From: Cognatishimia sp.
GTDB taxonomy: Bacteria; Pseudomonadota; Alphaproteobacteria; Rhodobacterales; Rhodobacteraceae
DNA length: 45,625 nt
Direction of reading: 5' to 3'
Assembly (NCBI GenBank): GCA_013215215.1
Contig: JABSOU010000019.1
Coordinates: 25,531-71,155 of the forward strand
Numbering within the stretch: the stretch's first letter is position 1; each line of letters opens with the position of its first letter. Both the position numbers and the translations under genes were made by a program. The notes under the pieces are model-generated. The model worked only from the letters and a program-made list of their open reading frames with translations. It made no database searches and was not told the origin of the DNA. Below, one piece after another: positions 25,562 through 33,327 of this stretch.

Positions 25562-25610
25562 GAAATGTCCCTCTTTCTGTTGGCAATGAGTGGCACTGTT
25601 GTCTCAGCGC

Positions 25611-26102
25611 CTATTCTTGTTGATTGGTTACCATGAAACCGGTTTCATAGGTGAATTCTTGTAAGTTTGCGCCATCGCCAATGCGGTCGATCACGGCGAA
25701 TAATCCAGGGGCATGCAGCGGTGTCAGAACGCCGTGCCAAGTATTTCGATGAAAATTAATGCCTTGGCCCGCGCGCGTGATAAAGGCGCGCGGTGTGCTG
25801 GGCGTGCCGTCTAGATCTTCGGCGACGATGACCAAAAACGGAGACATGCTCATTGGTATAAAGGCTTGTGATCCTAAGGGGTGCCGCTCTACCAGATTGA
25901 AGTGGTAGGGCAACTCACGCGGGATCGCGTCAAACAGGCTGATTCCCGCGCGTCCGTCTGTGAAATCGAAGTCTGCGAGGTCGTGGTGACGGCCGCACAT
26001 GTCCTGATTGATCATCTTGTCCGGCGTATCGCGTAGCTCCAAGACGTCTCCGAAAGGGGTAAAACCCGCTTTGGTCAAGGGCTGGGCGATGATCTCGATC
26101 AT
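25611..26102 (-). CDS. allA: ureidoglycolate lyase
   Basis: A 163-residue cupin-like enzyme splitting ureidoglycolate to glyoxylate and urea. Characteristic are AGFTPFGDVLEL near the start, LVERHPLGSQAFIPMS in the middle and GINFHRNTWHGVLTPL toward the end; these correspond to the conserved histidine-rich region of AllA. The start overlaps the puuE-uraD stop by 4 bases (ATGA), so it is translationally coupled to that gene. It completes the urea-yielding end of the purine route. Confidence 0.95.
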   Translation of the reverse strand: MIEIIAQPLTKAGFTPFGDVLELRDTPDKMINQDMCGRHHDLADFDFTDGRAGISLFDAIPRELPYHFNLVERHPLGSQAFIPMSMSPFLVIVAEDLDGTPSTPRAFITRAGQGINFHRNTWHGVLTPLHAPGLFAVIDRIGDGANLQEFTYETGFMVTNQQE

Positions 26103-27514
26103 GGCAAAAGATCTGCGAGGCGCAGCTCGGCGATGCGTTCGACTTGTTTGCAGGCCTCGGCAAATTCGGTCGCGCTGTCGTTGTTAATACGGCGCTCAAA
26201 GGCATTCAGGATGCCTTGTTTGTTGTGATCCCGCACGGCGATGATGAAGGGGAAACCGTGTTTGGCGACATAGTCGGTGTTGAGCTGGGTAAAGCGCGCG
26301 CGTTCCGCATCTGTGAGCATATCGAGGCCCGCTGATGCCTGTTCCGAGGTCGACTCCTCTGTTAGGCGGCCCGCAGAGGCGAGTTTACCAGCCAGATCCG
26401 GATGAGCGACCAGAACGCCACGACGTTCGTCCTCGGACGCGATCCGAAACACGCGGGCGAGGGCGGAATGGAGGCCGATGGCGGTGTCATGGGCGGGGCC
26501 GAGCTCTCGGTCAAAGGCGCGTTCTGCGATCCATGCGGAATGTTCAAAGATCCCGCCATAGTAGGCCACAAATGTCTCGCGATCCATCTGAGACGGGCGC
26601 GCATAGCGTTGATGCGGGTGATGTTCCGCCCAATGTTTCGCAATGTCGATCCGGCGCGGGGTCCAGACGCCTTCAAAGCCTTGGATATAGTCGATGAACT
26701 GCATGAGGCCTTTGATTTTGCCGGGCCTTCCGATCAGGCGGCAATGCAGGCCAATGCTCATCATCTTGGGCGCGCCAGCGCGGCCTTCTTCATAGAGCAC
26801 GTCAAAGGCGTCTTTCAGATATGTGAAGAAATCCTGCCCGGTCACCCAACCCGGTGCGGTCGCGAAACGCATGTCGTTGGCTTCAAGCGTATAGGGGATG
26901 ATCAACTGATCACGGTCGCCGTACTCGCGCCAATAGGGCAGGTCGTCATCATAGGTGTCTGAAATATAGTCAAAACCGCCAGTTTCCGCGACCAGCCGCA
27001 CGGTGTTTTCTGAGCAACGTCCCGTGTACCACCCGCGTGGGGCTTCGCCTGTGACTTCTTCGTGGAGCCTCATCGCTTCCGCAATCGCGGCACGCTCTTC
27101 AGCCTCGGGCATGTCTTTATGTTCGACCCATTTCAGACCATGCGAGGCAATCTCCCAGCCAGCCTCCTGCATGGCGCGGACCTGCTCTGGCGCGCGCGCC
27201 AAGGCCGTCGCGACACCGTAAATCGTGACCGGGATCTTTACGCTGGTGAAGAGCTTATGCAGACGCCAGAACCCCGCCCGCGCGCCATATTCATAGATTG
27301 ATTCCATGTTCCAATGGCGTTGCCCGGGCCACTGAGCCGCCCCGGGAATATCGGACAAAAACGCTTCCGAGGCCGCATCCCCATGCAGAACACAGTTCTC
27401 GCCGCCTTCCTCATAGTTCAGCACAAACTGAACCGCCACACGCGCTCCATTCGGCCAAGCCGCATCCGGAGGCGTCGCCCCATAGCCGCGCATATATCGT
27501 GGATATCGTGTCAC
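26099..27514 (-). CDS. puuE: allantoinase PuuE fused to OHCU decarboxylase UraD
   Basis: A 471-residue fusion. Residues 1 to about 305 are a PuuE-type allantoinase of the polysaccharide-deacetylase fold (TRYPRYMRGYG, WEIASHGLKWVEH, RGWYTGRCSENTV), which needs no metal. Residues about 310-471 are a UraD decarboxylase making S-allantoin, with the conserved His in AHPDLAGKLASAGRLTEES and the KHGFPFIIAVRDHNKQGIL signature. I take the GTG at 27514 as start, because GAGGG lies nine bases ahead; the TTG at 27520 would be too close. The fusion places two consecutive steps on one chain. Confidence 0.95.
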   Translation of the reverse strand: MTRYPRYMRGYGATPPDAAWPNGARVAVQFVLNYEEGGENCVLHGDAASEAFLSDIPGAAQWPGQRHWNMESIYEYGARAGFWRLHKLFTSVKIPVTIYGVATALARAPEQVRAMQEAGWEIASHGLKWVEHKDMPEAEERAAIAEAMRLHEEVTGEAPRGWYTGRCSENTVRLVAETGGFDYISDTYDDDLPYWREYGDRDQLIIPYTLEANDMRFATAPGWVTGQDFFTYLKDAFDVLYEEGRAGAPKMMSIGLHCRLIGRPGKIKGLMQFIDYIQGFEGVWTPRRIDIAKHWAEHHPHQRYARPSQMDRETFVAYYGGIFEHSAWIAERAFDRELGPAHDTAIGLHSALARVFRIASEDERRGVLVAHPDLAGKLASAGRLTEESTSEQASAGLDMLTDAERARFTQLNTDYVAKHGFPFIIAVRDHNKQGILNAFERRINNDSATEFAEACKQVERIAELRLADLLP

Positions 27515-27571
27515 GCCCAATGTCCCTCTTGTTTCTTCCCTTCTAGCGCAGGTCGAAAGGATTTATTTTCA

Positions 27572-27589
27572 GGAGTATTTTGAAAGAGA
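27572..27589 (+). repeat. dispersed intergenic motif, weak copy D
   Basis: GGAGTATTTTGAAAGAGA in the divergent gap between puuE and uraH. It shares GGAGTATTT and a purine-rich tail with copies A-C but lacks CAAGATGAA. Confidence 0.35.
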
Positions 27590-27661
27590 CATTCGCGTCT
27601 GTACAGTAGGTTTGTCGGATCGGATCAGGATAGACCCAAGTGGGGTGAAAAGGATGAAAAT

Positions 27662-28015
27662 ATGAGCGGATATCTTACGACACATGTCTTGGACACGGCA
27701 AAGGGCTGCCCGGCCGAGGGCATCAAAATCGCTCTATACAGCGTTTCAGGCAATTCTCACCGTAAGATCTCGGAAACCGTAACGAATGAAGACGGACGCA
27801 CCGACGCACCGATCCTGCCAACCGAAAAATTCAAAACCGGCACCTATGAGCTGATCTTCTTTTGCGGAGATTACCTGCGCGCCACGCAAACCGGTCTTGA
27901 GGATCCCTTGTTTCTCGACCAAGTCCCCATTCGCTTTGGCATGAGCGAAGACGCGCATTATCACGTGCCGCTTCTGTTGTCGCCCTACGGCTATTCCACC
28001 TATCGCGGCAGTTAA
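27662..28015 (+). CDS. uraH: 5-hydroxyisourate hydrolase
   Basis: A 117-residue transthyretin-like enzyme that hydrolyses 5-hydroxyisourate to OHCU. TTHVLDT near the N-terminus with its histidine, and YHVPLLLSPYGYSTYRGS at the C-terminus with the diagnostic YRGS, are both intact, as is the middle arginine region. It is divergent from puuE-uraD across 147 bases, where the next pathway step is encoded. Its TAA overlaps the LysR stop in the palindrome TTAA at 28012. Confidence 0.96.
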   Translation: MSGYLTTHVLDTAKGCPAEGIKIALYSVSGNSHRKISETVTNEDGRTDAPILPTEKFKTGTYELIFFCGDYLRATQTGLEDPLFLDQVPIRFGMSEDAHYHVPLLLSPYGYSTYRGS

Positions 28016-28923
28016 TCGGCCTTTGGCAGACTTTGCGCCACATGCTGCGCCATGTGGTCGATGAAAAGCCGCGTCTTGGGATCCTGATGGCGACGGTGGG
28101 TGTAGAGACATCCCAGTTGAATCGGCACAGGCGGAGTCTCCGTCAGCACCGGCACCAAAGCGCCCGACGCCAAGTGATCGGCGATCTCAAAGGTGGGCTT
28201 CATGATGATCCCATGGCCTTCAAGCGCCCATTGCGTAAGCACATCGCCGTCATCGGTCTCAAACGGGCCCGCGACGGCAAAGCGCTGGGTCTCGCCGTCG
28301 ACCTGCAAAGGCCATTGAAATTCCGGAGCCCCCGGATAACGCAAGTTCAAACAGTCATGGGTTCCGTCGGTCAGCTCGTCAGGTGATTTCGGCTGCCCTT
28401 TGCGTTTCAGATAATCCGGCGCGGCGCATAGCAGACGCGGGCAATCCGCGATCTTGCGCACACGCAGGGCGCTGTCTTCGGGCAGGCCGAGGTAAAAGGC
28501 GATATCCAGACCCTCTGCAGTCAAATCAAGCTTACGATCAGACAGGCGCAGTCGCACGTTGATCAGCGGATATTCTTCTTTAAACGCAGGTATTTGCGGC
28601 GCAATCAACCGTCGCCCAATCCCCAAAGGTGCCGCCACAAACAAAGACCCACGCGGGTTATCGGTGACGGAATTGACCGCAGCTTCAGCCTCATCAATCG
28701 CCTCTAAAACCTTTACCGCGCCGCTATAGAAAATATGCCCCTGTTCGGTCGCATTCAGCTGCCGCGTCGTGCGCTGGAACAGCCGCACGTTCAGGTAATC
28801 CTCCAACTGCGATATCCGTGAGGACGCCACCGCCGCCGAGATCCGCTGATCCCGCGCGGCTGCCGACATATTGCCAAGCTCATAAACACGGACAAAGGTA
28901 CGGATATTGTCGATATAGGACAT
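28012..28923 (-). CDS. LysR family transcriptional regulator
   Basis: A 303-residue regulator. The winged helix-turn-helix is FVRVYELGNMSAAARDQRISAAVASSRISQLEDYLNVRLFQRTTR, and the remaining ~210 residues are the periplasmic-binding-like effector domain. It is divergent from puuD with 92 bases between, the classical LysR arrangement, and sits inside the urate genes. It is therefore the likely activator of the cluster, with a purine intermediate as ligand. No confident T-N11-A box was assigned. Confidence 0.92.
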   Translation of the reverse strand: MSYIDNIRTFVRVYELGNMSAAARDQRISAAVASSRISQLEDYLNVRLFQRTTRQLNATEQGHIFYSGAVKVLEAIDEAEAAVNSVTDNPRGSLFVAAPLGIGRRLIAPQIPAFKEEYPLINVRLRLSDRKLDLTAEGLDIAFYLGLPEDSALRVRKIADCPRLLCAAPDYLKRKGQPKSPDELTDGTHDCLNLRYPGAPEFQWPLQVDGETQRFAVAGPFETDDGDVLTQWALEGHGIIMKPTFEIADHLASGALVPVLTETPPVPIQLGCLYTHRRHQDPKTRLFIDHMAQHVAQSLPKAD

Positions 28924-29015
28924 GATTTACTTGCTATTTTTGAAACTTCTCGCCTTTCTATGGCAATGGAAGATAATCCGCAAGCTCGGTAGGCTGCGCA
29001 TGAAGGAGTCGCGCC

Positions 29016-30239
29016 ATGTTTGAACTGCCAATCATCTGGGAATGGATCGGTTTTGCCGTGCGCTGGGTGCATGTGATCACCGCCATCGCCTGGATCGGAT
29101 CTTCGTTTTATTTCATCGCGTTGGACCTGGGCCTGCGCCGGGGCGGAGACCTCGGCGGCGCGGATGGCGAAGAATGGCAGGTGCATGGCGGCGGCTTTTA
29201 CCACGTGCGCAAATACCTCGTGGCACCCGATGAGATGCCCGACCACCTCACGTGGTTCAAATGGGAAAGCTATTCGACCTGGCTCTCGGGCTTTGCTCTC
29301 TTGATGGTCATCTATTGGGTCGGCGGCGAGCTCTATCTGGTCGACAGCAACAAGAGCGACATTACCCTGTTCCAAGGCATCCTGATCTCGGCGGGATCTC
29401 TTTCGATTGGCTGGCTGATCTATAATTTCCTCTGCCGCTCGGGTATGAAGGAATACCCGACGCTGCTTATGTTCCTCTTGTTCTGCCTTTTGGTGGTCAT
29501 GGGCTGGGGCCTCAACCAAGTCTTTACGGGTCGCGCCATGATGCTGCATTTGGGGGCGTTTACGGCGACGATCATGACGGCCAATGTGTTCTTTATCATC
29601 ATGCCGAACCAGCGGATCGTGGTGGCGGATCTGAAGGCCGGACGCGCGCCTGATCCCAAATACGGCAAGATCGCCAAGCTGCGCAGCACCCACAACAACT
29701 ACCTGACTCTGCCGGTGATTTTCCTCATGTTGTCAAACCACTACCCGCTGGCCTTTGCGACGGAGTACAACTGGGTGATTGCAGCATTGGTCTTTCTGAT
29801 GGGTGTCACGATCCGGCATTTCTTTAACACCATGCACGCGCGGGGCGGGATAAAATGGTGGACGTGGTGTGTGACCGCGATCCTGTTCATTCTGATCATG
29901 TGGCTCAGTACGGCGGGGATGTCGGGGCGGTCTTTGGAAGAAGCCGAGGCCGCGATCCCACCGGAGGGCCAGCGGTTCGCGCAGGCCGAGGGGTTTGAAG
30001 AGGTTACGGATATCGTGCTGGGCCGCTGCTCGATGTGCCACGCGCGCGAGCCGTTTTACGACGGCATCCACCGCGCGCCAAAAGGGGTGATTTTGGAAAC
30101 CCCCGGAGAAATCGCCGCCCACGCGCAGGCGATTTACGTGCAGTCAGGGGTGACCCATGCCATGCCGCCCGCCAATGTAAGCTGGATGGAAGAGGCCGAG
30201 CGCGCGAAGGTCGTGGCTTGGTTCAACGCCGGCTCGTAG
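29016..30239 (+). CDS. puuD: membrane urate hydroxylase with C-terminal cytochrome c domain
   Basis: A 407-residue protein converting urate to 5-hydroxyisourate while passing electrons to the respiratory chain rather than making peroxide. The N-terminal ~310 residues have about eight membrane helices (IWEWIGFAVRWVHVITAIAWIGSSFYFIAL and others) of the Urate_ox_N type. The C-terminal domain binds haem c through CSMCH (338-342) with Met383 in THAMPP as likely second ligand. AAGGAG precedes the ATG. The TAG stop lies inside the repeat at 30237. Confidence 0.94.
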   Translation: MFELPIIWEWIGFAVRWVHVITAIAWIGSSFYFIALDLGLRRGGDLGGADGEEWQVHGGGFYHVRKYLVAPDEMPDHLTWFKWESYSTWLSGFALLMVIYWVGGELYLVDSNKSDITLFQGILISAGSLSIGWLIYNFLCRSGMKEYPTLLMFLLFCLLVVMGWGLNQVFTGRAMMLHLGAFTATIMTANVFFIIMPNQRIVVADLKAGRAPDPKYGKIAKLRSTHNNYLTLPVIFLMLSNHYPLAFATEYNWVIAALVFLMGVTIRHFFNTMHARGGIKWWTWCVTAILFILIMWLSTAGMSGRSLEEAEAAIPPEGQRFAQAEGFEEVTDIVLGRCSMCHAREPFYDGIHRAPKGVILETPGEIAAHAQAIYVQSGVTHAMPPANVSWMEEAERAKVVAWFNAGS

Positions 30240-30315
30240 GGTGGGGTTTCACCCCACCAAAGCGACCATGGTGGCTGGGGCATGCGCCCGAGCGGTGGGT
30301 TAGAAACCCACCCTA
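30237..30315. repeat. inverted pair of GTAGGGTGGG repeats, two hairpins
   Basis: Left unit: GGTGGGGT (30240-30247), TTC, ACCCCACC (30251-30258). Right unit: GGTGGGTT (30294-30301), AGA, AACCCACC (30305-30312). The units are also inverted relative to each other: TAGGGTGG at 30237 and CCACCCTA ending at 30315. The puuD TAG stop and the entericidin TAG stop both fall inside these arms. Confidence 0.75.
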
Positions 30316-30429
30316 CTTCGCCGCGTTGGAAATCGCATTGCCCGCAGCAGAGATGTCGCGGCCAGCACCCTCGATGGTCTCGCAGGCGGTCAGAGCAAAG
30401 AGAGCGGTGATGATAAGAATGCGCGTCAT
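30313..30429 (-). CDS. entericidin A/B family lipoprotein (38 residues)
   Basis: A tiny lipoprotein below the usual gene-length limit. The sequence starts MTRILIITALFALTAC, a short hydrophobic signal with lipobox LTAC and Cys16 as the lipidated residue, followed by ETIEGAGRDISAAGNAISNAAK. The motif CETIEGAGRDIS-A is that of EcnA/EcnB small lipoproteins; this chain is 22 residues after cleavage. The family is linked to stress-dependent lysis in enterobacteria, but its role in Rhodobacteraceae is not established. The ribosome site is weak. The TAG stop lies in the repeat at 30305-30316. Confidence 0.82.
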   Translation of the reverse strand: MTRILIITALFALTACETIEGAGRDISAAGNAISNAAK

Positions 30430-30572
30430 GGGTCGGTCCAGTTGATTTCGTAGGTGCAACATAGACTTAGTGCGAATGGAGGGGAAGCTCAAGTTTGGGG
30501 TGGGGGTGTTGTCATCGGTACATCCAGTAAAGGCAACTCAAGCTGTGCCATTAGTGAAATTGTACCTGGCAA

Positions 30573-31139
30573 TTAGAATTCTCTTACATCCTGAACATTC
30601 GTTTTAATCAATACCTTTGGCTTTTGTTCAATGATCTCGCTTGGTCTATCAAAAAACGTGAACATTATTCCGACCGCATTGTGAATAAAAATGTACTTTG
30701 CCGGATCGGACTTCCTAGTCTTTTTCGCGAAGTCTAGTGACCGACATCGATTAGCTATAGTTTGTTGATCAAAGCTAACACTTCGAAGGTGTGCAAAGTC
30801 ATTTCGAATTTTTCTGATTAACTGAAGATTCCGATTTTCACTTTCGGAGATAAGACCGAGAGAAAAGGCAATCTGAATCTTTGAAGAAAAGCTCGAAAGA
30901 GGTCCGTTGTTAGAAGTGCACTCTTTTTCGAGACCCGTATTTTGGAAGTTGGCGATCAAAATGTCTTCGAGTTGTCTGTCGAGCATCGCAGCGGCGACTA
31001 TCGCAATTCCACGATCGCTTTCGTCCTGAATCTCAATCAGAACTTCGTCCAGATCATTATAATGACCATCGTTGTCATCAACTACTCGCCAACTTCCGAA
31101 TTCGCTGTTGGGATCCTGCCTGTAGAAAATTCCAGCCAA
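30573..31139 (-). CDS. MltR-like protein, AT-rich, probably acquired
   Basis: A 188-residue soluble helical protein. ESDRGIAIVAAAMLDRQLEDILIANF, PLSSFSSKIQIAFSLGLIS and NLQLIRKIRNDFAHLRSVSF match the pattern of the MltR family, whose founder is the E. coli mannitol operon repressor. No mannitol genes are nearby, so the regulatory role is not implied. The start is a TTG at 31139 with AAGGA nine bases ahead. G+C in sampled lines (30721-30900) is 68 of 180, far below the ~60% around it. It ends with EQKPKVLIKTNVQDVREF. Likely a recent insertion or a mobile single-gene islet. Confidence 0.75.
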   Translation of the reverse strand: MAGIFYRQDPNSEFGSWRVVDDNDGHYNDLDEVLIEIQDESDRGIAIVAAAMLDRQLEDILIANFQNTGLEKECTSNNGPLSSFSSKIQIAFSLGLISESENRNLQLIRKIRNDFAHLRSVSFDQQTIANRCRSLDFAKKTRKSDPAKYIFIHNAVGIMFTFFDRPSEIIEQKPKVLIKTNVQDVREF

Positions 31140-31181
31140 AAAATTATGTCCTTGCTTAAATCGGTGTATGCCTAGGTAGGC

Positions 31182-33143
31182 TTAAACATCCAACTCCTCC
31201 ACAAACCGCGCGTTCTCTTGGATATATTCAAACCGCTTCTCCGGTTTCTTACCCATCAAACGCTCGACAAGGTCTCCGGTTTCGCCCGGGTTGTCCTCGT
31301 CAATCGTCACGCGGATCAATTTGCGTGACGCGGGGTCCATGGTGGTCTCTTTCAAATCCTTCGCGTCCATCTCGCCCAGACCTTTAAAACGGGACACATC
31401 AATTTTGCCTTTGCCGCCAAGGCCTTTGTCCAGATAGGCGTCGCGTTCAGCCTCATCAACACAATAGACGCGCTTGGCCCCTTGGGTCAGGCGGAAGAGG
31501 GGCGGGCAGGCCAGATACAGATGCCCCTGGTCAATCATCGGGCGCATCTGGGTGAAGAAGAAGGTCATCAGCAGCGAGGCGATATGAGCGCCGTCCACAT
31601 CCGCGTCGGTCATGATGATGATCTTGTCATAGCGCAGATCATCGACGTTAAAGCGGGTACCAAGCCCGACCCCAAGCGCTTGGGAGAGGTCGTTGATTTC
31701 CGCATTGGACCCGAGCTTAGAGCTCGCTGCGCCCAGAACGTTCAGGATCTTACCCCGCAGCGGCAAGAGCGCTTGGGTCTTGCGGTTCCTTGCCATCTTG
31801 GCCGAGCCACCCGCAGAGTCACCCTCGACGATAAACAGCTCGGTGCCCTCGCGGTTGGAGGCGGAACAATCCACGAGCTTGCCGGGCAGGCGTAGCTTTT
31901 TGGTAGCGCTCTTTCGTTGGGTTTCCTTTTCCTGACGGCGGCGCAGGCGTTCTTCGGCGCGCAGGACGAGGAAATCGAGGATCGCGCCCGCGGATTTCGT
32001 ATCTGCTGCCAGCCAGTTGTCGAAATGGTCGCGGACCGAGTTTTCCACCATCTTATTGGCGGACTCGGTCGACAGCCGGTCTTTGGTCTGCCCCACAAAG
32101 GCCGGATCCGCGATGAAGCAGCTGACCAAGGCGCAGCCGCCCGTCAAAAGGTCGTCGCGCGTGATCTGTGCGGCCTTTTTGTTGCCGACGAGCTCTCCGT
32201 AAGCCTTGATGCCCTTCAGGATCGCGGCCCAAAACCCGGTCACATGGGTGCCGCCTTCGGGCGTGGGGACGGTGTTACAATAGGACTGGATGAAACCGTC
32301 ACGTGAAGGCGTCCAGTTGATCGCCCATTCCACGTAGCCCGCTTCGTTGAATTTCTCTTTGAACTGCACTTTGCCTGCGAAAGGCGCGTCGGCGTAGGAG
32401 GTCGCGGTACCCAGCGTCTCGGTCAGATAGTCCGAGAGACCTCCGGGGAAGTGAAACGTGGCCTCAACCGGCGTTTCGCCATCGTCGATTTCGCTTTTCC
32501 AGCGGATCTCGACGCCAGAGAAGAGGTAAGCCTTAGAGCGCACTAACGTAAACAGCCGCTTGGGTTTGAACCGGTGGCTGCCAAAGATCTGATCGTCTGC
32601 GTGGAAGGTCACCGTCGTGCCGCGCCGGTTGGGCGTGGTGCCGATTTTCTCCAGCTTGCCCTGAGGCACGCCGCGCACGAAGCTCTGTTGATAAACTTCT
32701 TTGTTCTTGGCGACCTCAACGATCAGGCTATCGGACAAAGCATTCACAACGGTTGAACCCACGCCGTGCAGACCGCCCGATGTCTCATAGGCTTTGCCCG
32801 AGAATTTGCCGCCTGCGTGCAGCTCGGTGAAGATCACCTCAAGCGCGGATTTGTCGGGGAACTTGGGGTGGGGGTCGATTGGAATGCCGCGCCCGTTGTC
32901 GACGACTTTCAGAGAATGATCCGCCAGCAAAGTGACCTCGATCCGCGTGGCAAATCCCGCGACCGCTTCGTCCATCGAGTTGTCGATGATTTCAGCCGCC
33001 ATATGGTGCAAAGCGCGCTCGTCGGTGCCGCCGATATACATGCCGGGGCGTTTGCGGACCGCTTCAAGACCGTCAAGCACGTCAATGGAGGACGCGTCAT
33101 AGGTGGACTCAGTTTCTGTTTCCGCAAGAAGGTCGTTGGCCAT
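31182..33143 (-). CDS. parE: DNA topoisomerase IV subunit B
   Basis: A 653-residue ATPase subunit of topoisomerase IV, which decatenates daughter chromosomes with ParC. ATP-site motifs: EIIDNSMDEAVAG, DNGRGIPID and GGLHGVGSTVVNAL. TOPRIM motifs: EGDSAGGSAKMARNRKTQALLPLRG and DADVDGAHI. I prefer the ATG at 33143, which puts YDASSIDVLDGLEAVRKRPGMYIGG at the usual position; the frame open to 33209 only adds an atypical leader. parC is not in the window. Monocistronic by appearance. Confidence 0.95.
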   Translation of the reverse strand: MANDLLAETETESTYDASSIDVLDGLEAVRKRPGMYIGGTDERALHHMAAEIIDNSMDEAVAGFATRIEVTLLADHSLKVVDNGRGIPIDPHPKFPDKSALEVIFTELHAGGKFSGKAYETSGGLHGVGSTVVNALSDSLIVEVAKNKEVYQQSFVRGVPQGKLEKIGTTPNRRGTTVTFHADDQIFGSHRFKPKRLFTLVRSKAYLFSGVEIRWKSEIDDGETPVEATFHFPGGLSDYLTETLGTATSYADAPFAGKVQFKEKFNEAGYVEWAINWTPSRDGFIQSYCNTVPTPEGGTHVTGFWAAILKGIKAYGELVGNKKAAQITRDDLLTGGCALVSCFIADPAFVGQTKDRLSTESANKMVENSVRDHFDNWLAADTKSAGAILDFLVLRAEERLRRRQEKETQRKSATKKLRLPGKLVDCSASNREGTELFIVEGDSAGGSAKMARNRKTQALLPLRGKILNVLGAASSKLGSNAEINDLSQALGVGLGTRFNVDDLRYDKIIIMTDADVDGAHIASLLMTFFFTQMRPMIDQGHLYLACPPLFRLTQGAKRVYCVDEAERDAYLDKGLGGKGKIDVSRFKGLGEMDAKDLKETTMDPASRKLIRVTIDEDNPGETGDLVERLMGKKPEKRFEYIQENARFVEELDV

Positions 33144-33327
33144 ATGGATCTGCTGCTCTGATCTGTCTTTGATTGGCTCTACTATTTCACCCAAGCCCGC
33201 TTTGAGCAAGGGCGGCGCGGCGGTCTGTGGATAAGTTTCGCGCCCTGCGATCTACTGTCAAAACGCGACAGTGTCTTCGTCGTTCCTGTACTTGCCAAGA
33301 TTGCGCGCGACTCCTAAGGGTTGTGTC

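Noticed and set aside
30573-31139. Mannitol operon repressor
   Set aside because: MltR-like sequence, but no mannitol transport or dehydrogenase genes nearby, so the sugar link is not supported.
33254-33272. ACTGTC/GACAGT dyad between parE and the MATE gene
   Set aside because: Only 6-base arms and no promoter elements to anchor it.
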